This document shows, piece by piece, positions 1-6,029 of a DNA stretch of 6,029 nucleotides; position 1 is the first letter of the stretch, and each line of letters begins with the position of its first letter. Position numbers and translations under genes: made by a program. The stretch lies in the NCBI GenBank assembly GCA_946478645.1, contig CAMLCW010000319.1, positions 1 to 6,029 of the forward strand. Reading direction: 5' to 3'. This stretch comes from an uncultured Variovorax sp. GTDB taxonomy: Bacteria; Pseudomonadota; Gammaproteobacteria; Burkholderiales; Burkholderiaceae. The notes beneath the pieces are model-generated. The model did no database searches. It was not told where the DNA came from and was given only the letters and a program-made list of their open reading frames with translations.

Positions 1-1173
1 GGCGAGCGGGTCGGGCCCTAGGGGCGTCATCTCCGCATCCCCCCGCTCTACGAGGAAGCCATGGCACAGCCCCCCCGCGGCGGGCGAGAAGCCCGCGGCC
101 GCCAGTTGCCCCGCGCAGGCGAAGCGCTCGCGCGCCGCATGGCCGAGGCCGGCAAACTTCACGAGCCATGTGCGGCCGTCGACGGTGCGCGCCAGGAACT
201 TGCGGCGCTCCTGCCATGGATGGGCCGGCATCTGCACGCCGGCCGCCACGCCAAGCGCGCCGCGCCAGCCGCCGCCCGTGGTCTCTTCGAGCGGCGAAGC
301 CAGCGGCCCGACGAGCGCCTCGACCCAACGCTGCAGCCGATGCGCCGGTTCCGCCGCGTGCAGGATCAGTTCGTCGAAGCCGGCCACATGCGTCGGCGTG
401 GCGGCCCAGAGCGCGCGCGTCTCGGCGCTGGCCTGCGCGCCCGGTCCATTGCCGTGCCCGGGGAACAGATGGATGCGATCGGGCGGCACGCCCTCGGCGC
501 GCAACTGCCGCAGCACCCCGGCGACCGACGAGCCCGAGAGGCCCGGTCCTTCGTCGACCACCGCGTGGTGCGCGCCGGGCATCGCCAGCGCGCCGCCATC
601 CCACGCGACGCGCCGGTCGAACGGATGGCCGACGGGCCGCAGCGTCAGCGGCGCGTCGTCGCCGAGCGCGCTCGCCACCATCGCCGCCAGCGTGGTGCCG
701 ATGCTGCGCAGGCCGATGACGCGCCACGGCCGCTCGCCGAGCGGCGCGGCGGCGGCCAGGAAGGCTTCGGGATAGAGCGCATAGAAAGCGAAGCCCTCGG
801 GCTGCTTCACCTCGAGCTCGGTCGAGGGCAGGGCGGCCTCGCAGGCGGCGATCCGCGCTTCTTCGGCCTGCGCATCGCCGGGCCCCTGGGCGAACCCGCT
901 CTGCCATGAGCACGCGCACAGCCGCGCCATCGCCATGGCCAGCGCCATCGCTGCCGCGGCATCGGGCCAGTGCGCATCGCGCCGGCCGGCCGCGGCGAAG
1001 CGCGCGTCGGCGATGCCCTGCGCCAGTTCGCCGGCTTCGATCAGCGCGTCGACGAGCAGGCCGTGCCGCGCGATGCCCGCTGGCGAGGCGCGCGCAGCGG
1101 CTAGCTGGGTGCGCAGCCTTGTGAGCTTGAGCGCCACGGGCTCGCGTCGCACGGCGTCGCCGAAGACCCGCAT
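1..1173 (-). CDS. Phosphoribosyltransferase-like protein with possible kinase-like C-terminal part (partial, cut by left edge)
   Basis: The frame is open for 391 codons from ATG at 1173 to the left edge with no stop, so the C-terminus is missing. I do not recognise a named family. Residues 1-110 are Ala-rich and probably helical. Residues 150-171 (starting WRVIGLRSIGTTLAA) and 203-229 (core VVDEGPGLSGSS) resemble the two phosphate/PRPP-binding segments of type I phosphoribosyltransferases; the second has an acidic pair (DE) followed by a Gly/Ser-rich loop and a helix. Residues 324-365 (RKFLARTVDGRTWLVKFAG onward) look like the first strands of a protein-kinase or aminoglycoside-phosphotransferase N-lobe, with Lys339 as a candidate ATP-binding lysine. 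The start shares its A with the stop of the upstream phosphatase gene (TGATG), so the two are probably co-transcribed and translationally coupled. That the gene is real is well supported by the long stop-free frame, codon bias and coupling; substrate and function are unknown. No signal peptide or membrane segment is evident, so it is probably cytoplasmic. Confidence 0.75.
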   Translation of the reverse strand, partial: MRVFGDAVRREPVALKLTRLRTQLAAARASPAGIARHGLLVDALIEAGELAQGIADARFAAAGRRDAHWPDAAAAMALAMAMARLCACSWQSGFAQGPGDAQAEEARIAACEAALPSTELEVKQPEGFAFYALYPEAFLAAAAPLGERPWRVIGLRSIGTTLAAMVASALGDDAPLTLRPVGHPFDRRVAWDGGALAMPGAHHAVVDEGPGLSGSSVAGVLRQLRAEGVPPDRIHLFPGHGNGPGAQASAETRALWAATPTHVAGFDELILHAAEPAHRLQRWVEALVGPLASPLEETTGGGWRGALGVAAGVQMPAHPWQERRKFLARTVDGRTWLVKFAGLGHAARERFACAGQLAAAGFSPAAGGLCHGFLVERGDAEMTPLGPDPLA

Positions 1174-1733
1174 CAGCCGTGCTGCAGGTGGCGGTAGGCG
1201 ATGGCCTGGAAGGCGTCGAAGTCGGGCACCTCCCAGCGTGCGCGCCGCAGCGTGCGATGGCGCGCGAGCCATTCGCTCCAGCATGCGAACTGCGCGGGCG
1301 ATGGCGACACCAGCGCGCGCCGGTCCTTCATGCGTTCGAGCGCGGCGAGCGGCGCCGCGCCGCGCGAGACCATCACGCAGAGCGCGAGCGTGGCCGAGCG
1401 GCCGATGCCGTGCTCGCAATGGATTAACAGTCGGTCGCCGCGATCGAGCCGTTCGTTGGCAAAGGCCACGCCCGCGTCGAGCTGCGGCGCATCGACGCCG
1501 CACATGTCCTCGGTCGGCAGGTGCAGCAGCGTGATGCCATGGCGCTGCAGCAGCGCCTCGTCATCCTTGTCCTCTTCGCGCAGGTCGACCACCGCACGGA
1601 TGCCGTGCGCGCTTGCAAGCGCCTCGGCCTGCTCCGACGGAAAGCTGCCGCCCACGGCGAGCTGCTGCGTGATCCAGTTGAAGTTGGGTGTCCAGTTCGA
1701 CATTGCATCCAGTGTGGCGCCGTTCCCGCTCAT
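1173..1733 (-). CDS. Dual-specificity / tyrosine phosphatase-like protein
   Basis: A 186-residue protein with the Cys-phosphatase signature [10 protein letters not shown] at residues 105-114: Cys106 is the expected nucleophile and Arg112 the phosphate-binding arginine of the HCxxGxxR(S/T) P-loop. An upstream LPTED stretch (residues 72-76) offers Asp76 as candidate general acid, and residues 48-54 (VVDLREE) form the strand and turn commonly seen in small DSPs. Length suits a single-domain enzyme with no targeting or membrane segment. The substrate may be a phosphoprotein, but small DSP-like enzymes also act on nucleotides, lipids or sugar phosphates, so it stays open. I chose ATG at 1733, which has a GGA eight bases upstream. 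A TTG just before it, or ATG at 1703 (protein beginning [10 protein letters not shown], where the conserved-looking part starts), are alternatives. It is the first gene of a minus-strand pair, overlapping the next gene by one base, and is transcribed divergently from the UDP-glucose dehydrogenase gene. Confidence 0.88.
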   Translation of the reverse strand: MSGNGATLDAMSNWTPNFNWITQQLAVGGSFPSEQAEALASAHGIRAVVDLREEDKDDEALLQRHGITLLHLPTEDMCGVDAPQLDAGVAFANERLDRGDRLLIHCEHGIGRSATLALCVMVSRGAAPLAALERMKDRRALVSPSPAQFACWSEWLARHRTLRRARWEVPDFDAFQAIAYRHLQHG

Positions 1734-1862
1734 CAATGCAGTCCATCGCGCGCCACGGTGCTGTCCTGTTCCTTCTCCAAAAGATTTCTGCTAGGTTTTT
1801 TTCAACAGGCTTACATCACACGCAACTCGCCACGCCACGCGCTCAACCCGTTCATCCCACTC
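1734..1862. promoter_or_regulatory. Divergent intergenic region, likely holding both promoters
   Basis: The 129 bases between the divergently oriented phosphatase and UDP-glucose dehydrogenase genes must carry the promoters for both transcription units unless one starts inside a neighbour. A conspicuous A/T-rich core lies at about 1778-1816 (around AAAAGATTTCTGC and GGTTTTTTCAAC) in otherwise GC-rich DNA, as expected for a promoter region. I could not find a convincing -35/-10 pair with correct spacing on either strand, and saw no clear operator palindrome. The call rests on position and base composition. Confidence 0.45.
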
Positions 1863-3248
1863 ATGAAAATCTCAGTCCTCGGTACCGGCTACGTCGGCCT
1901 CGTCACGGGCAGCTGCCTCGCGGAAATCGGCAACGAAGTCATCTGCTTCGACGTCGACGAACGCAAGGTCGACATCCTCCGATCGGGCGGCGTGCCGATC
2001 CATGAAGAGGGACTGCCGCAACTCATCGAGCGCAACGTGCGCACCGGGCGGCTCGACTTCACCACCGACGTGGCGCGCGCGGTCCACCACGGCGACCTGG
2101 TCTTCATCGCGGCCGGCACGCCGCCCGGCGAGGACGGCAGCGCCGACCTGCAGTACGTGCTGGCGGCGGGGCGCAGCATCGGGCGCCACATGCAGGGCTT
2201 CAAGGTGGTGGTCGAGAAGTCGACCGTGCCGGTCGGCACCGCAAGCAGGCTGCGCGCGGCCATCGAGGAAGAGCTGTCGCAGCGCCGTGCCAGTGGCGAC
2301 CCCGCGGCCGGCAGCAGCCTGCAGGGCATTCCGCTCGCGATCGTCTCGAACCCCGAGTTCCTGAAGGAGGGCGCGGCCGTCGACGACTTCATGCGGCCCG
2401 ACCGCATCGTGATCGGCACCGAGGCGGGCGAGGCCGGCCGGACCGCGCGCGAGGTGATGACGCGGCTCTATGCACCCTTCAATCGACAGCGCGACCGCAT
2501 GATCCACATGGACGTGAAGGCGGCCGAGTTCACCAAGTACGCGGCCAACGCGATGCTGGCTACCCGCATCAGCTTCATGAACGAGCTCGCCAACCTGGCG
2601 GAGAAGGTCGGGGTCGACATCGAGCAGGTGCGCCGCGGCATCGGCTCCGATCCGCGCATCGGCTACAGCTTCCTGTATGCGGGCCTGGGTTATGGCGGCA
2701 GCTGCTTTCCCAAGGACGTGCAGGCGCTGGTGCACACGGCCGCCACGCACGGCCAGCGCCTGCAGGTGCTGGAGGCCGTGCGCGCCGTCAACGACGCGCA
2801 GAAGCAGGTGCTGGTCGAGAAGATCGTGCGCCGCTTCGGCGAAGACCTGCGCGGGCGCCGCTTCGGCGTCTGGGGCCTGGCCTTCAAGCCCAACACCGAC
2901 GACATGCGCGAGGCGCCGAGCCGCATCGTCGTCAAGGCGCTGCTGGTGCGCGGTGCCGAGGTGGTGGCGCACGACCCGGTCGCGATGGCCGAGGCGCGCA
3001 AGGTGATCGCGGCCGACCTCGACGGCATGCCCGAGCTCGTCGCGCGGCTGCGCTATGTCGACAGCCCGATGCAGGCGGCCGAGAACGCCGATGCGCTGGT
3101 GGTGCTCACCGACTGGAAGGCCTTCAAGAGCCCGAACTTCAGCGCGCTGAAGTCCGTGCTGAAGCAGCCGTTGATCTTCGACGGCCGCAACCTCTACGAC
3201 CCGGAGATCCGCTCGCAGGGCTTCGACTACCTGGCGATCGGTCGCTGA
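1863..3248 (+). CDS. ugd: UDP-glucose 6-dehydrogenase
   Basis: A 461-residue cytosolic enzyme oxidising UDP-glucose to UDP-glucuronate with two NAD+. The N-terminal Rossmann domain has GTGYVG at residues 7-12 and an acidic residue (Asp30) ending strand 2, expected to bind the NAD ribose. Other family motifs are [21 protein letters not shown] at 119-125, SNPEFLKEG at 162-170 and FTKYAANA at 223-230 (Lys225, Asn229). The catalytic cysteine is Cys281 in YGGSCFPKD, and the C-terminal UDP-binding domain has [10 protein letters not shown] (Lys342, Asp346) and DGRNLYDP. Length fits the family. Residues 135-156 between the STVPVG and SNPEF motifs form a slightly long, Gly/Ala/Ser-containing linker. 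The frame stays open upstream to 1521, but that part is antisense to the phosphatase gene and lacks family similarity; [12 protein letters not shown] is the normal start. No good Shine-Dalgarno precedes this ATG. Its product feeds the decarboxylase encoded next on the same strand. Rival assignments such as GDP-mannose or UDP-ManNAc dehydrogenase are less likely given these motifs. Confidence 0.95.
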   Translation: MKISVLGTGYVGLVTGSCLAEIGNEVICFDVDERKVDILRSGGVPIHEEGLPQLIERNVRTGRLDFTTDVARAVHHGDLVFIAAGTPPGEDGSADLQYVLAAGRSIGRHMQGFKVVVEKSTVPVGTASRLRAAIEEELSQRRASGDPAAGSSLQGIPLAIVSNPEFLKEGAAVDDFMRPDRIVIGTEAGEAGRTAREVMTRLYAPFNRQRDRMIHMDVKAAEFTKYAANAMLATRISFMNELANLAEKVGVDIEQVRRGIGSDPRIGYSFLYAGLGYGGSCFPKDVQALVHTAATHGQRLQVLEAVRAVNDAQKQVLVEKIVRRFGEDLRGRRFGVWGLAFKPNTDDMREAPSRIVVKALLVRGAEVVAHDPVAMAEARKVIAADLDGMPELVARLRYVDSPMQAAENADALVVLTDWKAFKSPNFSALKSVLKQPLIFDGRNLYDPEIRSQGFDYLAIGR

Positions 3249-3270
3249 AATGGAATCGGGCATCAACTTC

Positions 3271-3390
3271 AGCGCGTCAGGCTCCTTCCCCCTCCGGGGG
3301 AAGGCTGGGATGGGGGCAGGCAGGGCGCTGGCAGTTGTAAGGCCGCAGGCCCCCACCCCAACCCTCCCCCAGCGGGGGAGGGAGCAACGG
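3271..3390. repeat. 120-base REP/BIME-like unit, copy A
   Basis: First of two direct copies offset by exactly 153 bases. It contains two perfect hairpins: 9-bp stem CCTTCCCCC/GGGGGAAGG with loop TCC at 3284-3304, and 9-bp stem CCCTCCCCC/GGGGGAGGG with loop AGC at 3362-3382. The first hairpin plus its downstream flank (GCTGGGATGGGGGC) is close to the reverse complement of the second hairpin plus its upstream flank (GCCCCCACCCCAAC). The unit is therefore itself an imperfect inverted pair, the layout of a bacterial interspersed mosaic element. Possible roles are mRNA stabilisation, partial termination or supercoiling control; none is shown by sequence alone. Confidence 0.85.
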
Positions 3391-3423
3391 CCCCATTCGT
3401 TGCATCGGCTGCGGGTGGCGTGC

Positions 3424-3543
3424 AGCGCGCCAGGCTCCTTCCCCCTTTGGGGGAAGGCTGGGATGGGGGCAGGCAGGGCGCTGGCAGTTGTAGCGCCGCT
3501 GGCCCCCACCCCAACCCTCCCCCGGAGGGGGAGGGAGCAACGG
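3424..3543. repeat. 120-base REP/BIME-like unit, copy B
   Basis: Second direct copy, with about eight mismatches to copy A in my hand alignment. Both hairpins are kept perfectly: 3437-3457 (loop TTT) and 3515-3535 (loop GGA). The loops account for four of the differences, most of the rest lie around the centre of the unit, and the stems are identical between copies. It ends 40 bases before the decarboxylase start codon. There is no T-run directly after either hairpin, so it is not a canonical intrinsic terminator on the plus strand. Confidence 0.85.
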
Positions 3544-3570
3544 CGCCTTCCGGTTCACTGAAGAAACAAA

Positions 3571-3576
3571 AAAGGA
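3571..3576 (+). promoter_or_regulatory. Ribosome binding site of the UDP-xylose synthase gene
   Basis: AAAGGA lies seven bases before ATG at 3584, inside an A-rich stretch (3561-3582) that stands out from the GC-rich surroundings and should keep the start region unstructured. It supports 3584 as the start and suggests efficient initiation, in contrast to ugd, which lacks a clear site. Confidence 0.75.
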
Positions 3577-3583
3577 AAACAAC

Positions 3584-4636
3584 ATGCGTATCTACAACAC
3601 CCAACGCCGCATCCTCGTGACCGGCGGCGCCGGCTTCCTCGGCAGTCATCTCTGCGAGCGCCTGCTCGCGCAGGGCCACGACGTGCTGTGCGTCGACAAC
3701 TTCTTCACCGGCACGCGCCGCAACGTCGAGCACCTGCTGGGCAATCCGCATTTCGAGCTGATGCGACACGACGTGACGCTGCCGCTCTACGTCGAGGTCG
3801 ACCAGGTCTACAACCTGGCTTGCCCGGCCTCGCCGGTGCACTACCAGCACGATCCGGTGCAGACCACCAAGACCAGCGTGCACGGCGCGATCAACATGCT
3901 GGGGCTCGCCAAGCGCGTGCATGCGCGCATCCTGCAGGCCTCGACCAGCGAGGTCTACGGCGACCCCGACGTGCATCCGCAGCCCGAGAGCTATTGGGGC
4001 AAGGTCAATCCGATCGGCGTGCGCAGCTGCTACGACGAGGGCAAGCGCTGCGCCGAGACGTTGTTCTTCGACTACCACCGCCAGCACGGCGTCGACATCC
4101 GCGTGGCGCGCATCTTCAACACCTATGGCCCGCGCATGCATCCGCGCGACGGCCGCGTGGTGTCGAACTTCATCGTGCAGGCGCTGCGCGGCGACCCGAT
4201 CACGGTCTATGGCGAGGGGCTGCAGACGCGCAGCTTCTGCTTCGTCGACGACCTCGTCGAGGGGCTGCACCGCTTCATGGAAGCCGAGCCCGGCGCGCCG
4301 GGGCCGGTGAACATCGGCAACCCGGTGGAGTTCACCGTGCGCGACCTCGCCACGATGGTGATCCGCCTCACGGGCTCATCGTCGAAGCTCACTTTCGCAC
4401 CGCTGCCGTCGGACGATCCGATGCAGCGCCGCCCCGACGTGCGGCTCGCGCGGCAGATGTTCGGCTGGGAGCCCAGCGTGCAGATCGAGGAGGGCCTGCG
4501 CAGGACCATCGAGTACTTCGATGGCCTGCTGTCGGCCGGCGAGCTGTCGCCGGTTCAGCGCGCCAGCGCGCGCGAGGGGGCCGCGGTGCCGGTGTCGGCG
4601 AAGGGCATCACGCTGCACGCGCGGTTCGACGCATAG
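3584..4636 (+). CDS. uxs: UDP-glucuronate decarboxylase (UDP-xylose synthase)
   Basis: A 350-residue extended short-chain dehydrogenase/reductase that oxidises UDP-glucuronate at C4, decarboxylates it and reduces the intermediate to UDP-xylose, with bound NAD. The nucleotide-binding motif GGAGFLG is at residues 14-20, with Asp38 ending strand 2 (VDNFFTG). [10 protein letters not shown] is typical of this family. The active-site triad appears as Thr121/Ser122 in STSEVYGDP, Tyr150 and Lys154 in YDEGK; Glu123 matches the acidic residue linked to decarboxylation. [10 protein letters not shown] and the [13 protein letters not shown] stretch complete the sugar-nucleotide part. The protein resembles soluble bacterial forms without a membrane anchor. 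After the last conserved helix (about residue 316) there is an extra tail of roughly 30 residues, Ala/Ser-rich; most of it is encoded in the 82-base overlap with the opposing hydrolase gene. Its substrate is made by the upstream dehydrogenase. dTDP-glucose 4,6-dehydratase or an epimerase is less likely given the PASPVHYQ and YDEGK motifs. Confidence 0.94.
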   Translation: MRIYNTQRRILVTGGAGFLGSHLCERLLAQGHDVLCVDNFFTGTRRNVEHLLGNPHFELMRHDVTLPLYVEVDQVYNLACPASPVHYQHDPVQTTKTSVHGAINMLGLAKRVHARILQASTSEVYGDPDVHPQPESYWGKVNPIGVRSCYDEGKRCAETLFFDYHRQHGVDIRVARIFNTYGPRMHPRDGRVVSNFIVQALRGDPITVYGEGLQTRSFCFVDDLVEGLHRFMEAEPGAPGPVNIGNPVEFTVRDLATMVIRLTGSSSKLTFAPLPSDDPMQRRPDVRLARQMFGWEPSVQIEEGLRRTIEYFDGLLSAGELSPVQRASAREGAAVPVSAKGITLHARFDA

Positions 4637-5529
4637 CCGCTCGCCGGCGCATAGCGCCGCACCATGCGCGCGCAGAACTCGGCGAACTCTTCGGGCTGCT
4701 GCGGCGGGCTCGTGTGATGCGGCGCGATGCCGCGGTGCTCGGGCGTGAAGCAGAAGGTCAGCGTCACGTCGAACGGTTCGAGCGCGCGCATCTGGCGGTC
4801 GAACCAGGCATCGGCATCGGGCCGGAAGCTGTCGGCCCAGCTCAGGCCGGTGCGCAACTGGCGCACGCCCAGGCGCTGGAGCCAGCGCACCGCATCGTCG
4901 AGCCGGTGGTCCTCGAAGTGGAACCACTGGCAGATGCCCATCGCGGGCGTGTAGGCGGCAAACTGCTCGCAGGCCAGCTTGGGCGTGCCGTCCTCGCGCA
5001 GCAGCCCCATGTGGAAGTGCCGGTAGTAGCTCGACCCCTCGGCCTCGCGGTGCCGCGTGGTGGCGGGCCAGGCCTGCGGCAGGTCATAGAGCGAATACCA
5101 GAAGATGCGCGGCACGCGGCCGACCAGCAGCTCGGCCGTGCGGCGCAGCCCGAACTCCTGCACCTCCTCGGCACCGAAGGTCGAGACGCCGACCTCGGTC
5201 ACCCACACCGGCAGGTGCGTGACGGCCTCGATCTCGGCGATGCGCGCGGGCCATTCGTGGATCAGCCAGTTGTTCCAGTCGAGCGGAAAGCCATGCACCG
5301 CCACCGCGTCGAGCCCATCGAGCACGCCGCGGTCGCGCAAGCCCGCCATGAAGCGCGCATCGATCGGCGAGATGCCGCCGAGCACCTGCGTGAGCCCGTC
5401 GTTCTCGGCGCGCACCGCGGCCGAGGCCAGCTTCACCATCTGTGCGTAGGCCGACCAGTCGGGGTCGAGTTCGAGGTCCCAGTGCGACTTGTTGTTGGGT
5501 TCGTTCCAGAACTTGACGGCTTCGATCAT
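4555..5529 (-). CDS. Clan GH-A-type glycoside hydrolase, apparently circularly permuted (beta-xylosidase/GH39-like)
   Basis: A 324-residue protein without signal peptide. [14 protein letters not shown] at residues 5-18 carries the acid/base motif (Glu10 in WNEP), and VWVTEVG at 108-114 carries the likely nucleophile Glu112, as in retaining clan GH-A enzymes such as GH39. Residues 141-155 (IFWYSLYDL onward) and 173-185 look like the final barrel strands. Unusually, residues 197-294 look like the start of such a barrel: GICQWFH, a helix, LRTGLSW (strand 1), a helix, [15 protein letters not shown] (strand 2), then [14 protein letters not shown], which in the usual order would lead into the WNEP strand. 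The order is therefore strands 3/4-8 followed by 1-2, i.e. a circular permutation. The start is fixed by ATGA overlap with the stop of the upstream inositol-phosphate synthase gene; the frame remains open further upstream only as a shadow of that gene. The last 27 or so residues overlap the decarboxylase gene and look unconserved. Substrate is unproven; a xyloside or related glycoside fits the neighbours. Confidence 0.82.
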   Translation of the reverse strand: MIEAVKFWNEPNNKSHWDLELDPDWSAYAQMVKLASAAVRAENDGLTQVLGGISPIDARFMAGLRDRGVLDGLDAVAVHGFPLDWNNWLIHEWPARIAEIEAVTHLPVWVTEVGVSTFGAEEVQEFGLRRTAELLVGRVPRIFWYSLYDLPQAWPATTRHREAEGSSYYRHFHMGLLREDGTPKLACEQFAAYTPAMGICQWFHFEDHRLDDAVRWLQRLGVRQLRTGLSWADSFRPDADAWFDRQMRALEPFDVTLTFCFTPEHRGIAPHHTSPPQQPEEFAEFCARMVRRYAPASGYASNRACSVMPFADTGTAAPSRALAR

Positions 5530-6029
5530 GCGAGCTTGCTCCTTGCGGCGGCATGGCGCATGGCGGGCTTGTTCTGCGTGCTGCGCGTCTTGCGCTCGGG
5601 CGGTGCAGAGGCTTCGGCATCGCCGCGGATGAAGGCTTCGACGAGCTCGCGTGCCTCGTCGTCGGTGAACTGCTGCGGCGGCGACTTCATGAAGTAGCTC
5701 GACGGCGCGAGCACCGCGCCGCCCACGCCGCGGTCGAGCGCGAGCTTGGCGCAGCGCACCGCGTCGATCACCACGCCCGCGGAATTGGGCGAGTCCCAGA
5801 CCTCGAGCTTGACCTCGCACTGCAGCGGCACGTTGCCAAAGGTCGTTCCCTCCATGCGGATGTAGCACCACTTGCGGTCGGCCAGCCACGGCACGTGGTC
5901 GCTCGGGCCCACGTGCACGTCGGCCACCTTCATCGGATGGCCGAGCTGGCTCGTCACGGCCTGCGTCTTCGAGATCTTCTTCGACTGCAGCCGCTCGCGC
6001 TCGAGCATGTTGAGGAAGTCGGTGTTGCC
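5526..6029 (-). CDS. ino1: Myo-inositol-1-phosphate synthase, C-terminal part (partial, cut by right edge)
   Basis: The last 167 residues of an enzyme that converts glucose 6-phosphate to 1L-myo-inositol 1-phosphate through an NAD-dependent oxidation, aldol-type cyclisation and reduction. Recognisable features are [14 protein letters not shown] at the window edge, then [12 protein letters not shown] (the conserved lysine-rich active-site stretch of the family), [40 protein letters not shown] and [20 protein letters not shown]. These match the actinobacterial/bacterial type rather than the longer eukaryotic type. After the conserved C-terminal helix there is an unconserved basic tail of about 35 residues, rich in Ala, Arg and Lys. 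The stop overlaps the start of the hydrolase gene by four bases (ATGA), so the two are translationally coupled. The N-terminal Rossmann part and the start lie outside the window. Confidence 0.93.
   Translation of the reverse strand, partial: GNTDFLNMLERERLQSKKISKTQAVTSQLGHPMKVADVHVGPSDHVPWLADRKWCYIRMEGTTFGNVPLQCEVKLEVWDSPNSAGVVIDAVRCAKLALDRGVGGAVLAPSSYFMKSPPQQFTDDEARELVEAFIRGDAEASAPPERKTRSTQNKPAMRHAAARSKLA

Larger units (their letters stand above)
3249..3583. other. Intercistronic region between ugd and the decarboxylase gene
   Basis: This gap of more than 300 bases holds two direct copies of a 120-base repeat (separate entries), a 33-base spacer between them, and an A-rich leader with a ribosome binding site just before the decarboxylase start. 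Frames open across it on both strands are low-complexity Pro/Gly/Arg translations of the repeats and are not taken as genes. No promoter boxes were recognised, so whether the second gene is transcribed from ugd or on its own is unresolved. Confidence 0.7.

Noticed and set aside
61..909. A 282-codon plus-strand open frame at the left end, and other overlapping plus-strand frames in 1-1124
   Set aside because: Arg/Ala/Gly-rich low-complexity translation antisense to the continuous minus-strand frame that shows PRTase-like motifs; a product of high GC content.
1521..1862. N-terminal extension of ugd by 114 codons
   Set aside because: Antisense to the phosphatase gene and unlike the family, whose proteins begin at or near [12 protein letters not shown].
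1872..3509. A 545-codon minus-strand open frame and a further 333-codon minus-strand frame at 3269-4270
   Set aside because: Antisense to ugd or to the decarboxylase gene, running into the repeats; composition is typical of a GC-rich shadow frame (His/Asp/Arg/Val-rich, no motifs).
3271..3543. CRISPR array or insertion sequence remnant
   Set aside because: Only two long units with internal hairpins and a single 33-base spacer, no cas genes; no transposase fragment or target-site duplication was seen.
3515..3543. Intrinsic terminator formed by the last hairpin of copy B
   Set aside because: The strong GC stem is followed by AGCAACGG rather than a T-run, so it does not meet the usual definition.
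3250..3585. Small open frames on both strands (about 100 codons each) across the intercistronic region
   Set aside because: They are translations of the two 120-base repeats, giving duplicated Pro/Gly-rich peptides; no ribosome site or other coding sign.
3688..5697. A 669-codon plus-strand open frame
   Set aside because: It runs over the decarboxylase gene in another frame and then antisense to the hydrolase and inositol-phosphate synthase genes; Arg/Ala-rich with no domain features.
5530..5889. N-terminal extension of the hydrolase by 120 codons, which could have removed the need for a circular permutation
   Set aside because: The extension is the inositol-phosphate synthase coding region read in another frame; its Arg/Ala-rich translation has no barrel-strand features, while ATG 5529 sits in a standard ATGA coupling overlap.

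Overview
The window is very GC-rich and almost fully coding. Third codon positions are strongly G/C, and the proteins read like those of a betaproteobacterium, probably a Comamonadaceae member such as Variovorax. That placement rests on protein flavour, codon use and the style of the intergenic repeats; no rRNA or other marker gene is present to confirm it.

Layout from left to right. (1) Positions 1-1733, minus strand: a two-gene unit. A small dual-specificity-type phosphatase is followed, with a one-base stop/start overlap, by a larger protein cut by the left edge. That protein has a phosphoribosyltransferase-like core and a possible kinase-like start of a second domain. (2) 1734-1862: a divergent intergenic region with an A/T-rich core. 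(3) 1863-4636, plus strand: UDP-glucose 6-dehydrogenase and UDP-glucuronate decarboxylase (UDP-xylose synthase). They are separated by 334 bases that hold two near-identical 120-base repeat units, each with two perfect hairpins. (4) 4555-6029, minus strand: the C-terminal part of myo-inositol-1-phosphate synthase, cut by the right edge, followed with a 4-base ATGA overlap by a TIM-barrel glycoside hydrolase. The 3' end of the hydrolase gene overlaps the 3' end of the decarboxylase gene by 82 bases, tail to tail.

How the genes fit together. The dehydrogenase makes UDP-glucuronate from UDP-glucose, and the decarboxylase turns it into UDP-xylose. The inositol-phosphate synthase makes inositol phosphate from glucose 6-phosphate. 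A cytoplasmic-looking hydrolase is coupled to it. Together this suggests a locus for a xylose- and/or inositol-containing glycoconjugate or polysaccharide; the product is an inference, and no glycosyltransferase is visible here.

The most unusual item is the hydrolase. Its WNEP acid/base motif lies at residues 8-11, the presumed nucleophile is at residue 112, and segments that look like the first two barrel strands of a GH-A hydrolase come after the end of the barrel, at residues 197-294. The protein therefore reads as a circular permutant of the usual fold, with its start fixed by the ATGA overlap. The phosphatase and phosphoribosyltransferase-like pair is the second item of interest.
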